Positions 12,336 through 42,290 of a stretch of DNA of 64,000 bases are shown here, one piece after another. Origin of the DNA: Chrysomallon squamiferum (taxonomy: Eukaryota > Mollusca > Gastropoda > Neomphalida > Peltospiridae). The notes under the pieces were generated by a model that was not told the DNA's origin, made no database searches, and saw only the letters and a program-made list of their open reading frames with translations. The position numbers and the translations under genes were made by a program. The stretch is from NCBI GenBank assembly GCA_012295275.1, contig CM022675.1, positions 6,170,832 to 6,234,831 on the forward strand. Direction: 5' to 3'. Position 1 is the first letter of the stretch, and each line of letters begins with the position of its first letter.

Positions 12336-13085
12336 ATTACCATATCTCTTCACAGAAGTCAGTTCTTTCATCACTATTACTCGATTCGTCACAGTCTGCT
12401 GGTTTTTGATGGGCTGTATTCATTGCTTCTAGATGTGTTTATATAAATATTGTTGGTGTTTCCTGTCCAGTCCTAGTGATATAATTATTTCTTTGGTTGG
12501 AGCTGTCTTAAATTAAGCAAGGTTACCAATTCTTGATCACCATTAGAATATTTCTTCTCAAAAATCGAGCCTGGATTTAAAATCAGTTTATGAACAGTAC
12601 GATGATTTTGTTACATTTATACTCAAGATACAGGGTTTTTTTAGGGGATGGGTTGAGTGTTTCTTTTGTTGTTTTTTTACACCACTTTTGGAGTCTCCTT
12701 TGTTGATCAGAAAGGAACTTCCCAAAATAATCGAATTCTTTTCATAATCTGTTAATGAAGCGATATACAATCTTAAATGATAAACGGTATTTTGGTCAAA
12801 GATCTCATAATGGGATTTTCCTTCATTTATTTTGAATGCGTTTTTCTAGTTTCTCCATATCCTGATCCTTGACAACAAAAACAGTTCATTCCTTTAGAGA
12901 TTCTAATAAATCGATTGTGTTCATCTGGCACTATCAATGTAATCATGACTGATCTTGTCAGTCCCATTCTGGTTATCTGAATCAGCATGAATTGAAACTC
13001 CATATTCATCACTATCTTGGTCAGAATCTGAGAACAAACTATTCACTTGGGCTTTGTCCCATGTCTATAATTGAAAACGTTCTTG
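12336..13085 (-). pseudogene. Possible decayed transposon-type coding fragment
   Basis: Two minus-strand pieces look like eroded acidic protein: one near 13070-12940 reads LFSDSDQDSDEYG, another near 12440-12350 reads CDESSNSDERTDFCEE. Stops and frame changes separate them. Acidic, Asp/Ser-rich starts are common in DNA-transposon proteins such as piggyBac types, but no catalytic motif is visible. The palindrome GGGGATATCCC with similar flanks occurs just outside (about 13122) and again at about 13628. Confidence 0.25.
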
Positions 13086-14310
13086 TAAATGAGGATTCAA
13101 AACAGAAGTATGTTGGGGATATCCCAAATGGGAGATGGCAGAATAATATAATTTAAAAAATTAGCTTTTCTTTATTTGCTTTACATAAAGAATGATCTTT
13201 ATATAAAGAATCATCTATAATTAATGATGATTATCAATAGGACAGGGTTACAAAGCAAATACATCTAAGAGACATTTCTTATGAACTGAAAACAACAACA
13301 AACAAAAAACTACTTTATTATTAACTGTAAACTGTTATAAATCATTTAGCAAATGAAAGTGAAATACAAAATCACTTATTTAAGCATGTGTTTTTTGTGA
13401 AATGCGATGCTGTCTTTAGAATACCGAGAAAGCTTAGCACAGAGTTCATACGCCAATCAGCATACTGGATATGCCACACCATCGTCTGTATCTTGGCAAC
13501 AAGACATTTTGTTTATCTTTAGAAATTATTTACTTTCAGTGATCATGATATCACTGTTAATATGATAACAACTTCTATAAAATAACAAACAAGATATTTC
13601 CAGCTTTTCAGTGATAACAGGATATCGGGGATATCCCTAATAGAAGGGGCAAGATTATTATAATAATATTTTCTTCTTAGTTTTGTTCAGATAAATAATG
13701 ATGATTGTTAGTAAGAGACGATTACTAATTGGAGGTGTTAGATAATTTATATTATATACATTAACAAAACTGAGAATACTTAAAACAGAAGTGATATTCC
13801 TGTTGCTACTTTTGTATTTTATGAGTGACAACTGACTCAGTTTGCCGTCTCGAATAACATTTCACTGAATTCTTCTTCCCATTTTGAGACAGATTATTTA
13901 ATCAAATGAAAATTAATATTCCAAAATAAATGTTCAAATAGTTTTGTTTGAAATAGGTGTGGATAATAATGAATATAACTGTTGTTGTGAAGGAAACTAA
14001 TTTATGTTTGTAATTTCTGAGGTATGAAGTTTATCTTAATTATGTACTTCATTCTGATAGACATTGACTTGTGAAATATTTGTAACTGTTTCATCTGGCT
14101 TTATTGTTTATGTAATGTTTTCAGATAGTTATGTCTTAAAAATATGTACATTTTTTAACTGACTGGTTTTTATCTAATTTCTTATTTTTTGTTAAATTTT
14201 TTGTTTACTCAGTGTCTTTACTTTTTTAGTTTTGAATTTTAAAAGTGAAAACAAAATTCTTGATATTTATATGACGCCATTTTATTTATGTTTTCATTAT
14301 TATTATTATG

Positions 14311-14359
<49 letters not shown>

Positions 14360-15749
14360 GTTTTATGGATATGTTTGAAACATATCTCTCTCTTTGTTAT
14401 TACTACTACTACTAACACTATTTTGTTGATTTATGATGTATCTAATCCAGATATGATTCCAGTATATTTTCCTCTTGAATATATATTGTTTTTATGTATA
14501 ATAATAATTGTTTTGACTTTGTTAAAATATTTCAGTTGAAACTCGAATGTGTTTACTAAAAGTACACTTTGACATTGAAGACACTTATTTTTTTAAGAAG
14601 AAAACAAGCAAAAACTTTCTAGCCCTAACCCAATTTATTATTTTCATTAATATCATTTTTAATTTTTTTACTGTTTTTTTACTTTTTTTTTTTTTTTTTT
14701 TTTTTTTAACAGGATTTGGTATTAGCTTTTATTAATTACTTAGACTTGTTTTTCTGTTTGTTGTAGTGTTTAAAAAAGCTTTTTTATCTTTTGCTGTTGT
14801 TGTTATCACTACTACTACTTTGTTGATTTATAATATATTTGTACAAATATGCTTCCACTACGTTTTCCTTGAATATTTTCTCGTATTTTTTATTTTTATG
14901 TTCAGTTATTGTTTTCACTTTGTTAAAATACTTCAGTTGATGACATATTAAATTTGCATTATTTCTGATGTTTTATCACATACCAACCTTAATATATAAT
15001 TTTTTTAATTAAACAGCATTTTTCCATTATAATACTTCTGTATCTTATTGATTTTGATACAAATATTTTCTTTAGTTATTTTCAAGAACTGTTTCTTATT
15101 ATTATTATTACCTTGCTGTATTTTTGTTGATTATTCCTAAAGTAATTTGCTTAATTATTTAATTAGTTTTCTCTCCTTTTATTTCTAACAATGATTTAGT
15201 ATTCATTTAGTTACTATTTACATTTGTTGAATTAAGTAATTATTTCAAATGTATCAAGAAAGTAAATGTTAATTTTATTATAAATTTTAATTCACGTAAG
15301 AATTAATAGGTTAGCAGTCACAGAAGTAAATAAATAAAAACTGATTTACACAATCACGAAAGATAAAATATTACAAAGTCTATTTCTTTTGAGTTTGTCA
15401 TCAAATGAAAAATAAAATAGGATTTAAGTTTTTATTATAACATTTATAATTGTTTCATTTAAGGAATCGCAGCTTAGTGTTTTTGATTGAGAGAAACTAT
15501 TTTTACTTTTATGATGATGATGATGATGATTTTTATTATTATTATTTGTTTATTTTATTTTATTTTATTGTTTAAATTAATTATTTATTTTATTAAAATT
15601 AATGTTTAGTCTTATTATTTTGTTGTGTTTCTCTTTTCTTTTGTTGATTTTTTGTGGTTTTTCTAAATTGAATTTATTTTCATTTATGGCACCCATGTAA
15701 TGTTAGTTGCACAATTATATGAAATAGTGTGGACAACTCTCAAGTAATT

Positions 15750-15794
<45 letters not shown>

Positions 15795-16100
15795 TAATTA
15801 GATGCCTCTTAGGGGGATTGCGTTATAGATAAACAGATACACACAGAGAAAAAGAAAGAAAGATTTTATATATATACGTTTATATGAGTATTTGAATAGA
15901 GAAATGAATTGTCTGAATTTCCCAAAATCAACGAATTAATAGGAATAACAGTTCTATGAAAGTGGAAATAAATAGAAATGTACAAATTATGTAGATTTCA
16001 TTATTACTATTATCATTTTTCTATACATTTTTAATGTGTACAAGTTAAATTAACCTTATAACACTGTTACAAATTAAATACAATAAATATTTTAATCTGA
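13086..16100. other. AT-rich intergenic with microsatellites
   Basis: Contains (ATT)n at about 14296-14356, a T-run at about 14682-14707, a GAT run near 15511-15530 and (CA)n at about 15751-15793. Two related segments around 14365-14540 and 14780-14945 share ACTACTAC...TTGTTGATTTAT...GTTTTCCT...TTGTTAAAAT, which suggests a local duplication. No gene is supported. Confidence 0.5.
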
Positions 16101-17481
16101 GTCTTTATGTATTTTGTTGTTTTATTCTTATTAGCATATTTTTGCTTAATAGTCTTTATTTATACATTATTAAAGAAATGGAATAACATTTTCGAAAATT
16201 GACTTTCCAAGCAGCAGCTAATAATTTACATAAAACAAACCAAACTGAAAGATTCTTGCAGAAGATGCCTTTCTGCTACAATGAAACTTTTCTCTTCAAC
16301 TTTATCATAACATATTTAGGTTGGGCATATTCATGTTCTCAAATATCTACTGTTTGTAAACATTTAACTGTTGTTTTCATTTTGCTCTGTCATTCTGAAG
16401 GAATCAGTATGTAGATTTCTGACTATGTAAACATTTTTTTTTTTTTTTTCAACCTTGTGATTTCCATAGTTTGGTTATGTAATCAGATCTATTGTTGATC
16501 ATTAGCATGCATCTTGCTCTAAATGCACAAAACAAAGTAAACAGAGTAGGTTTTTATAAGTAGTATAAAAAGAATAAAATAAAAACAATAAATAAAGAAT
16601 AACAACAACAATAATGAGAAATTAAATAAATAAGTACAGGAAAAAAGAGAAAATAACAATTAAAATAATTTTATAAATCAGAAATTAAGAAATAACTTAA
16701 AAAACAAAAAAACTCCATCTACTTAACAGCTGTCAGTTAAAGGACTCAGAAAACAAACTGCTGTTACATGGTATATATAATTTATTAAATACAAAGGTTA
16801 ACTACACTGAACACACTATTCTTGAATAAATTAGAATACAAGATCTAAAATGCTACTGTAGTTTTCTGAGTAATGTCGAGAAAAAAAACAAAAACAAGCT
16901 TCATGTGGAACATGTCAATTTTTCAATTTTAAAAAACATTTCAGCCATATACTCACAGAATAACATCAACAAAAACAAATATAAATAAACACTTGTAACA
17001 ACATACGGACACAAATAAAAATAAACACACATGTCTTCACAACTGTCTTTCTCTTAATCATACACAAAATGTTAGACCATGTAATAAAAAACATTAGGTG
17101 AGATGTTTCTAAATCCATGTTTCACTTGAAGACAAAAGAAACTCTGGAATTATGCTCACTTTACATTAATCTATCCAGACCAATAAAATTAAAGGTACAC
17201 AAATAATGAAAAAATGAAACAGGGGAACAATTCTTCATAAACAAAGGAACTCTGTATTTATTGTGACTTACATTAATCTACCTGTCAGTCTAATATAGGT
17301 AAACAGGTAGACAAACAAATAAAATTTAAACAAAAAGAGAAAGAAATGAAACGCATTGACTCCTTTACAAACAAACAAAAAACTAAATGAAAAAAAAGGT
17401 GCAAAAAACGAAATCTTTAAAAAAGCCATTCATCTTTAAAAAAAAAAAAAAATAAACTGAATAAAATAATAACTTCAAATA

Positions 17482-17520
<39 letters not shown>

Positions 17521-18462
17521 AAACAAAACAAAAGACTAAAATAAACAAAACATCAAACATAAGAAAAAAAATTGAAAACAATTCAAAAATTATACAAAAA
17601 ACTGGGAAGATAACCAACATCAAAAGAATGCTTGATGGTTTAAAAATACTATAAAATATTGATAAAAGGTCCACTTCTATTCATATTTTCATTAATACAG
17701 TGTACGATATTAAAATAATTTCATAAGTTGAAATATAGATTTTGAGAATAAAAACAAATACCCCCATTACTATTGCTCAATTTGTTTTATAAAAAGCACC
17801 AGTAATTCATAAGTTCAAAATGAACATACATATAAAATAGAATAATCTAACAAACATATTGATATGATATGAAAATAATACAAGTGATGAAGAACATTTG
17901 TACTACAGTATTTTAGTAAATTAGTAATATTCTCTCTTTTTCTCATCCTTCATCATTTACTGTGTTTTTCTCTCCCACTCATTCTTTTTATTCAAAATCT
18001 AGCGTACAAAAACATACGATTGTAAGTAGAACTCGTACATAAAACACATTTACAAAAACTGCAAAGTCAAGCATTTTATTTTTTTACAAAATAAATAATG
18101 ACAACACTGCAGAAATATAAAACATAGTTGCATACTGTTGGCACTTATTGGATTAACACACTCAGACAGACACACACACAAACAAATGTAATGTATATGT
18201 ATTAAAAACAAAGTGATTACAAAAGCACTATGTAAATCAATATACATTAACAGACCAACATTTATTTATAATATTATTAAAAATATATTCTAAATAAGGA
18301 ATCTACAATATTTAAAAAGTTTAATGTGAAGACAGTAAAATAGTAAGCAATAAAATACAGTTAAATAAAACTGATATATAAACAGTTTACTGCAGTAAAA
18401 TCTATTATACAAAACACCTCAGTGTGATATTTAACACACACACACACACACACAAAAACAAA

Positions 18463-18501
<39 letters not shown>

Positions 18502-18738
18502 ACAAACAAACACACAAACACACACACAAACACACACACATAAATACTGACACACAGCAAAACAGAGCAATGCACAGAAAAGATGAGCACCAGAAGTTAC
18601 AATCATTAACTCTACAGATATATCTTTACTCTGATATGATAACTAAAATAACAACTTTCAAATAGCGGGTTCAAAAATAAAAATGTCTACACAAATAAAA
18701 TTAAAAACAAGTAAAACATTTTAAAAGCTAGCTATACA
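16101..18738. other. Intergenic DNA and likely 3' UTR of the M8 peptidase gene
   Basis: AT-rich, with (TAAA)n at about 17480-17522 and a CA-rich block at about 18434-18540. A minus-strand AATAAA (TTTATT at 18261-18266) lies about 470 nt after the peptidase stop and is one candidate poly(A) signal. The frames at 16199-16414 (+) and 17417-17674 (-) are AT-driven and not convincing. Confidence 0.45.
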
Positions 18739-35302
<16,564 letters not shown>

Positions 35303-36000
35303 TTCCGTGACGACGTGACGGTGGTATGCACAGCCGAAACAAAGAGAAAGATCCTGCTGCCGTCGACAAAATAGAATTTACCCACGGTCATCACAGCCTT
35401 TTCTGGACTTGTAAGTTATACGATCCATTTTAAATCTGAACAAAAACAAACAGCAGCTGTCTCCGGAAGGGGTGGTACCGTACCAAGAAAGTCATGTCTC
35501 CGTTTACTTCACGAAAACTTTAGTTGTGTCCCTTGGCACTTGTAATTTGACGCCGAAATTGGCATTATGATTATCTTTCCGGCATGAAAAACAATTGCTT
35601 TTGTTATGACTCTTGTTGCGTAAGTAGTCTGAAAGCGTTATAAAACTGATAACAAAACAAAAGTAAGAACACCAAATAATTTTTAACAAAAGGTAATAAC
35701 AAAAAATACTATAATATAACGATTAAAAACGAAAACAACTTATCACTGAAACGGAAGTAGATCTTCTCTAACCTGGTGCTGAGGTACATTTTTAACCTCA
35801 AACCATTCGGAGATTGTCGGCGTTTTTCGGAAACAATATTATAGAAAAATGGGCAGATAATCAAGACGAAAACGCATAAAATACACTACAATATGTCGTT
35901 TTGTGTTAAATGATTTAGAATTTGTCTCGATGTGAATTCACATTTCATTGCATCAGATTTTTCCCAAGTGTGTGCGACAGTAGAAAATTAGACTGACTGC
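35303..36000. other. 5' flank of the M8 peptidase gene
   Basis: Less AT-rich and richer in CpG than the introns, as expected for a promoter and 5' UTR of the minus-strand peptidase gene. No TATA box or initiator stood out. No open reading frame is supported. Confidence 0.4.
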
Positions 36001-36011
36001 TCCCTGTTTGT

Positions 36012-36050
<39 letters not shown>

Positions 36051-36717
36051 TTATGGTTTTATTGTTTTGAAATAGGTATTTGATGAACAGAAATATTAGT
36101 CAGATAATTATGTAATGATATTAATTTCATACATTGCGACTTATATCGTCGAAGTTAAACAGAAAATAATAATAATAATAATAATAACAACAACAACAAC
36201 AACAATAGAAGTAGTAGTTGTAGTATTAGCAATAGTAGTAGTAATAGTATTAGGCATATTCGTCGTCGTCATAATAGTAGTCGTATTGTAACATTTGTAG
36301 TCGTACTAGAAGAAATAGTGGTAATCGTAGTAACAGTAGCAGTAGTAATCGCTGTCGTCATAATAGTACTCGTATTGCAACGTGTAGCTGTAATCACAGT
36401 AGTAGAAGGTGACAAACACATTGATAACAACAAGTGTATTAGTAACAGTATCGGTGTCAGTAGCACTTGAAGTAGCAGCAATAGTCATCACTGTAGTAGT
36501 AGTTCTGGTGTTGTAGTAGTACGAACAGCAGTATGAGTTCTAGCAGTAGCTGTAGCTTAATTGTAACATAAATTGTAGCAGCAGTAGAAACAATAAAAAT
36601 GATGTTACCTGAATAACAATACAGTTTAAATACCACTATGATCACTGTTCGCGTTGTAGCTGATTTTTTTATATACATAATCTTGATTCATATAAGAGCA
36701 GAATGTCACTTTTGTAA

Positions 36718-36794
<77 letters not shown>

Positions 36795-37600
36795 ATCGAA
36801 AGATATTATAAAACAGATAAAAATTAGAAAATATTCAGATAATTCCGATAGTTTTAATTTTGACTGTCTCTACAACAGACAACCTTCTTCAGTCACTGAA
36901 AAAGAAATTCGTAACTTTATTTTTGTTTTGTTTTGTTGATTTCAAATGGATGTTTCACAACGAAAAAAGTGAAAGTTACAATATATTTGTACAACATAAG
37001 TATGTGTTTACACAAACGCATAGAGACACACACAAGTGTATTGATATTTGTAACAGTTTTAATCAATAGACGTTCATGACTTATTTTTCAGTTTTATTTG
37101 TGTATGCGTATTCTCAATTAACTGACGCAGTTTTGTCATTATTCTATTTCATCAGCAAGTTTCTCAGAACTAAATAACAGTTGACAATGAAATGTGTGAA
37201 TTGTTACTTTTCACGACACCAGATCGTGCGCTTCTTATTAACAAATCGCTTGGATTATAACGTCTAAAAATTAACACATTTCTAATGTATTTCCACTCCT
37301 AGTACTATACTTATTTTATTTTTATTCATATTACTAATAATTCTGATTTAACTGTTGTATTGTGTTTCTTCTTCTTCTTCTTCTTCTTCTTATTATTATT
37401 ATTATTAGAAGTATTATTATGATTATTATTATTATTATTATTAGTAGTAGTAGTAGTAGTAGTAGTAGTATCATTTTTATTCATTATAATTTCAATATTG
37501 ATCATTATCAAGTACTACTACTACTATAGTATAATTAGTAGTAATAATAATAGTAGTTAGTAGTATTTGCTATTTCTAGTTCTCAGTGTAAAATATGTGT
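36001..37600. repeat. GPCR-cluster unit remnant lacking the receptor
   Basis: Contains, in the same order as the later units, the ATT/AGT block (36170-36600), the segment normally flanking the receptor 3' end (GATGTTTCACAACGA and GTGAAAGTTACAATATAT, about 36948-36991), then directly the dispersed-repeat start (ACACAAACGCATAGAG). The receptor exon that should lie between these two is missing. It looks like a deleted first unit of the cluster. Confidence 0.6.
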
Positions 37601-37779
37601 TGTTCAAAATATATGAAAGATTTTATATTAGTATGTTAACTAAAAAACGATTGATTACTGCATATGCAATGTGCATATTGGGAAAATGATTAGCGCAGTA
37701 AAACGGGATCTGCAATCTGTGTGGAATGTTTTCCTTCTTCTCATGTTAACTTATTAAACCCATCTCAATCTGATAGTGT

Positions 37780-38110
37780 AGAATAACGTTATGGGCGTGG
37801 TTTTATATATATTATTTTTTACCTTGTAACTCCTCCTCTATGGTTTACGTCATGCAAAATTATTTCCACCAAGTATATATTGAAGGAAACACGTATATGA
37901 TGGGCGTGGTTTTCTTATTACGGAATTTTCCTTCTATCTCTTCTGTCGTGATATAAATAATCTTACAAATGAAGGGATTCATTCGTTCAGACTTAACGGA
38001 GTTCTAACTCAAAGATTTGGTTGTAAGTTGAAACTTGACGTGGTTTTGCTGGGTTCGTGCACGAAGCTTCCAGCGAGAGAGATTTATTTACTTTGAATCT
38101 GTCTCGTTGT
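37780..38110 (+). promoter_or_regulatory. Inverted receptor-type promoter, unit 1, no gene behind it
   Basis: Reads on the plus strand: GGGCGTGG at 37793-37800 and 37902-37909, TATAAATA at 37952-37959, and an initiator-like CA 29 nt downstream (A at 37981). The same block precedes the receptors on the minus strand. Downstream on the plus strand there is only CTT/ATT repeat and non-coding sequence. Confidence 0.55.
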
Positions 38111-38439
38111 TTTACTGTTCACCTACTTCTTCTTCATCATCATCTTCTTCTTCTTCTTCTTCTTCTTCTTATTATTATTATTATTATTATTATTAAAATT
38201 ATTATTATTATTATATTTCCGGTACTACTAAAAACAGGTCATTAAGACTAGGACATAACTGAACATTAAAATATTGCAATGCAATACGTAATCGAGATCA
38301 TCAATAAATAATAGAAAACACAAAAATATTATATACAGTTTAATTGTTTTCAAATAAGTGTTTGATTTACAGAAATATTTGTCAGATAATTATGTAGTGA
38401 TATTAATTTCATACAATATGACATTTATTCTCGAAGTAT

Positions 38440-38466
38440 ACCAAATAAAAACATGCACAAATAGAA

Positions 38467-38506
<40 letters not shown>

Positions 38507-38870
38507 TAATAACAATAATAATAATAATAATGTAACAAGTAGTTATAGTAGTGGTTGTAGTAGTAGTAGGAGGAGAGACAAACTAACAATAGTAGTACTA
38601 GTCATCGTTGTCGTCGTAATAGTAGTCGTATTCCAACATTTGTAGTCGTAATCACAGTAGTAGAAGGTGACGGAAACATTAGCTACATCCTCATTCATAA
38701 CAACAAGAGTATTAATATTAGTACCAGTATCTGTGTCAGTAGCAGTTGAAGTAGTAGCAATAGTCATCTCTGTTGTAGTAGTTCTGTTGTTGTACTAGTA
38801 TCAGCAGTAGTATGTGTTCTAGCAATAGCTGTAATATTAATGGCAACAGCAGCAGCAGTAAAAACAATAA
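38440..38870. repeat. Degenerate triplet-periodic tract in unit 1
   Basis: An AAT run passes into a long region of loosely varied GTA/GTT/GCA triplets. Copies lie at about 36170-36620, 43270-43680 and 48815-49190. Long open frames (poly-Asn, Thr/Val-rich) arise here only because of the 3-nt periodicity. Confidence 0.7.
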
Positions 38871-38992
38871 AAATTATATTACCTGAATACAACACAGAGT
38901 TTAAATATTATTATGGTCATTTTTGGCGTTGTGACTGATGTTTTCATAATATAATCTTGATTCGTGTAAGAACAGAACGTTACTTTTGTAAA

Positions 38993-39062
<70 letters not shown>

Positions 39063-39254
39063 GTAATAATAATAATACAAAACTCAAAGAAAAAATCTAA
39101 AGATATTCTAAAACAGATGTAAATTTAAAAACATTGGAATATTTCCAATAGTTTTAATTTTTACTGTCTCTACAATAGACAACATTCCTCGATCACATGG
39201 ATGCTTCACAACGACGAAAGTGAAAGTTACAATATATTTGTTTTTCCTTGAATT

Positions 39255-40205
39255 TCAGTGTGACACGGTCTCCAACTCAGACGTGTTAACCAACACTTCC
39301 GACCTCTTCATACACAGAAGCTGTTTGTATGCGGCCTTGAACTTGCTGTTCTTCCAGGCGTACAAGAAGCAGTTCACAGCTGAACTACACAGATCGAGAA
39401 GGGTGACCCCTCTGAAGAGGTAGATGTTTTGGTCTGCCTTTGATATGGTGTCGTACAGATAGTACGTTACGTGTGGCACCCAGAAACAGAGAGATGTGAC
39501 GTAGGCGATCATAAGCAACTTGGTCCTGATAGATTCTTGTTTCTTCTCTGACGCCAAGGACTGGTCGTATATTTGTTTCCTGAATCGAAATTCGGCGACA
39601 CAAACTCGCAAGAAAGCTACGAAGCCTGCGACAAGTGGTACCGCTGTAATGCATACAATGAACCGCGTGTAGAAGCTAGGGTAGAGGGTAGGCGCGTAAC
39701 ACTTTGCTCCTTCGTACCAGTCTGCTGCTCCAGCGACCATGGGCATTACAGCAGTCGCAACTGCGGCGAATACTACGACGTTAAATATGACTGTGGCCTG
39801 TACAGTTGCATGAGCGTGGTAGTGGAAAGGAAACTGCACGGCGTAGAACCGTTCAAACGACAACAGCGACAGAAACAGAACTGCCGAGATCGATGCAAAA
39901 TGGCCTGAAAACATGAAAATTAAACACGGTGTTTTCAGTTTGAACAGTTCTGGCAGATGAGTGCGAAGGAGTTTGAGAGGTGTGTAGGGCACGCCCATAG
40001 ATAGATCAGCCACCGCCAACGAGGCAAGCATGATGGTGCTCTGATGTCGCAACTTTCGGAACTTTGTGATTGCCCGGATTGTCAGTGAATTGCCTACTAC
40101 TATAATAACAATAAGAACAAGGTTCAACACTGTGATTACAACGTGGAGAAAATTTATGTTTTCTAGTTTAAAAATGTCTATGTTGGTTCTGTTAGAATCA
40201 TTCGA

Positions 40206-40208
<3 letters not shown>
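39255..40208 (-). CDS. Rhodopsin-like GPCR A, single exon, orphan
   Basis: A seven-transmembrane receptor of 317 residues, presumably at the plasma membrane; ligand not recognisable. Seen in order: extracellular N-terminus with NDS and NRT glycosylation sites, TM1 with VVGNSL, TM2 with LASLAVADLS, TM3 Cys (TPCLIF) pairing with the loop-2 Cys (GAKCYAP), SFERFYAV in place of the DRY box, TM6 FWVPHV, TM7 NCFLYAW in place of NPxxY, and a short tail with a possible palmitoylated Cys. I start at ATG 40208 (MSNDSN). The frame stays open upstream through a 63-nt ATT run into MCFLFSF..., so a poly-Ile extension is possible but unlikely. It is nearly identical to receptor B. The exon is clearly more GC-rich than its flanks. 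Confidence 0.92.
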
Positions 40209-40269
<61 letters not shown>

Positions 40270-40439
40270 TCACCTCCCTCGACAAGACCAACAGTCAGTC
40301 CGTTTCTCTCAACATATGGTATCTGTACATTACAGATAAAACGTGTAACAATGTTTTGATTCTTTGATGAAAAAGAAAACAAAAAGCACAACAGTTCACA
40401 TCTGACACAAGTTCTGTTGTCACAATCTCACAATATAAC

Positions 40440-40690
40440 AGCACGTCGTTTCGATTTACAAGCGAATCTTTCAGTTAGAATTCCGTTAAGTCTGAACGAA
40501 TGAATTCCTTCGTTTGTGAGATTAGTTATATCACGATGTTGGAGATAGGAGGGCAACTGCATCATAAGAAGACACGACAATCATATACGTGTATGGTTCA
40601 ATATATATTTGAGTGAAATAATTCTGCATGTCGTGCATAATGGAGGCGGAGTTACTGGTAAAAATAATATATATATATATTGTCAATTAT
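40440..40690 (-). promoter_or_regulatory. Promoter region of GPCR A (degenerate)
   Basis: Homologous to the receptor C promoter, with the initiator segment ATTCATTCGTTCAGAC, but TATAAATA has become TATAACTA and the distal GGGCGTGG boxes are lost. It lies about 230-480 nt upstream of the ATG. Confidence 0.45.
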
Positions 40691-41014
40691 CACATGAGAT
40701 ACATTTAATAAGTTAACATGAGAATCAGGAAAGCAATCAACACACATTGCAGATTCCATTTTACTCGACTAACCATTTTCCCAATATGTACATTTCATAC
40801 ACAGTAATTAGTCGTTTATTTAATTAACATACTAACATAAAATCTTTCATTGAGTTTGAACACTAGAAACGTTGCACGGAGATGTAGACATAGCAAGTAG
40901 AAATTACCACAACTGAAAAATAAATCACGAACGTTTATTAGCTAAAAATATTACAAATATTAATATATGTGTGTGTCTCTGTATATCCTTGTGTAAACAT
41001 GGAATTTAATTTCC

Positions 41015-41072
<58 letters not shown>

Positions 41073-41073
<1 letters not shown>

Positions 41074-41319
41074 CCGAAGGAGTTTCACAGGAGTGTAGGG
41101 CACGCCCATAGACAGATCAGCCACAGCCAACGAGGCAAGCATAATGGTGCTCTGATGACGCAACTTCCGGAACTTTGTAATGGCCCGAATTGTCAGTGAA
41201 TTACCTACTATTATAATAACAATAAGAAAGATATTCAACACGGTGATTAAAACATGAAGAAAATGTATGTTCGCTGGTTTCAAAATGTCTATGTTGGTTC
41301 TGTTAGACACATTCGACAT
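41073..41319 (-). pseudogene. Truncated GPCR A', TM1-TM2 only
   Basis: Reads MSNVSNRTNIDILK through GVPYTPVKLLR, matching the first 80 or so residues of the full receptors including TM1 and TM2. It then breaks straight into an ATT run (about 41018-41072) with no further receptor sequence. The frame stays open through poly-Ile to a stop at 40960-40962. Its missing TM3-TM7 make it a pseudogene unless the short form is used. Confidence 0.85.
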
Positions 41320-41856
41320 TATTATTATTATTAGTAGTAGTAGTAGTAGTACTAGTACTAGTAGTAGTAGTAGTAGTCGTAGTAGTAGTAGTAGTAGTTC
41401 TTTTCCCTCAACAAATCTAACAGTCAATTCCTTTCTCCTCTTTTGTTTTCTTCTCCATATTGTAGCTGTACATTGACAATAAAACAACATGTAACAACGT
41501 TTTGATTCTTTGACAAATGTCAAAACTCAGCCTATGAAGAAAACACACCACGACAGTCACAGTTCGCGTTTTTGGTTCTGCTACTACTTCTTACATTATT
41601 ATTACTTCTACTTATGCAGGTATTTATTTTCTGTTTAACATCGATAATAAATGTCATAATGTATGAAATTAATATCATTATATAATTATGTGATACATGG
41701 TTCTGTTCATCAAATACCTATGTGAAAACAATAAAGCTATGTATAATAATTTTGTGTTTTCTATTTTTTATTGATGATTTCGATTACGTATTGCAAGCAA
41801 TATTTTCATTTTCACTTACGTACTAATTTAAGATCAATTTTTAGTAGTACCGGAAA

Positions 41857-41915
<59 letters not shown>

Positions 41916-41934
41916 TAATAATAAAAATAATAAA

Positions 41935-42290
41935 GAAAAACAAAGTATATGTTTGCACAAAGGCATAGAGACACAAACAAATGTATTAATATTTGTGATA
42001 TATATTTTTGATCAGTAGACGTCCATGACTTATTTTTCAATTGTCGTAATTATGGGATCTAAATTTATTACAGTCCGTGTAAATTTCACTACAATTTCAT
42101 TTGTTTGTGTATGCGTATTTCCAATTAACTGACGCAGTTTTCTCATTATTCTATTTCATCAGCAAATTTCTCCGAACTTAATTACAGTTGGCAATGAAAT
42201 GTGTTAATTGTTACTTTTCACGATACCAGATCGTGCGCTCTTTTTTAACAAATCTCTAGGATTATTACGTCTAAAAATTAACACATTTAT
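41935..42290 (+). repeat. Dispersed repeat of about 0.35 kb, microsatellite-flanked
   Basis: Starts after an AAT run at AAAGTATATGTTTGCACAAA and ends near ACGTCTAAAAATTAACAC. Other copies: about 36995-37290 (+), 46765-47115 (+), 55815-56160 (-) and 59690-59980 (+), with partial ones at about 40890-41015 (-), 45695-45815 (-) and 48350-48510 (-). Most have an ATT/AAT or CA run at the same end. No coding content or tRNA-like box was recognised. Confidence 0.7.

Noticed and set aside
12827-13012. 61-codon minus-strand ORF as a gene
   Set aside because: The sense-like acidic reading is in another frame and is itself interrupted; kept only as a low-confidence relic.
16199-16414. 71-codon plus-strand ORF
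   Set aside because: No ATG start at its beginning, no resemblance to a known family and AT-driven composition.
38057-38245. Small plus-strand ORF after each inverted promoter (38057, 42885, 47703)
   Set aside because: After about 24 codons it is only CTT and ATT repeat, and the unit 3 copy reads into a different ending; conservation of a peptide is not supported.
39573-39908. 111-codon plus-strand open frames opposite receptors A, B and C
   Set aside because: They repeat in every receptor copy only because the receptor coding strand is conserved; they are antisense shadows.
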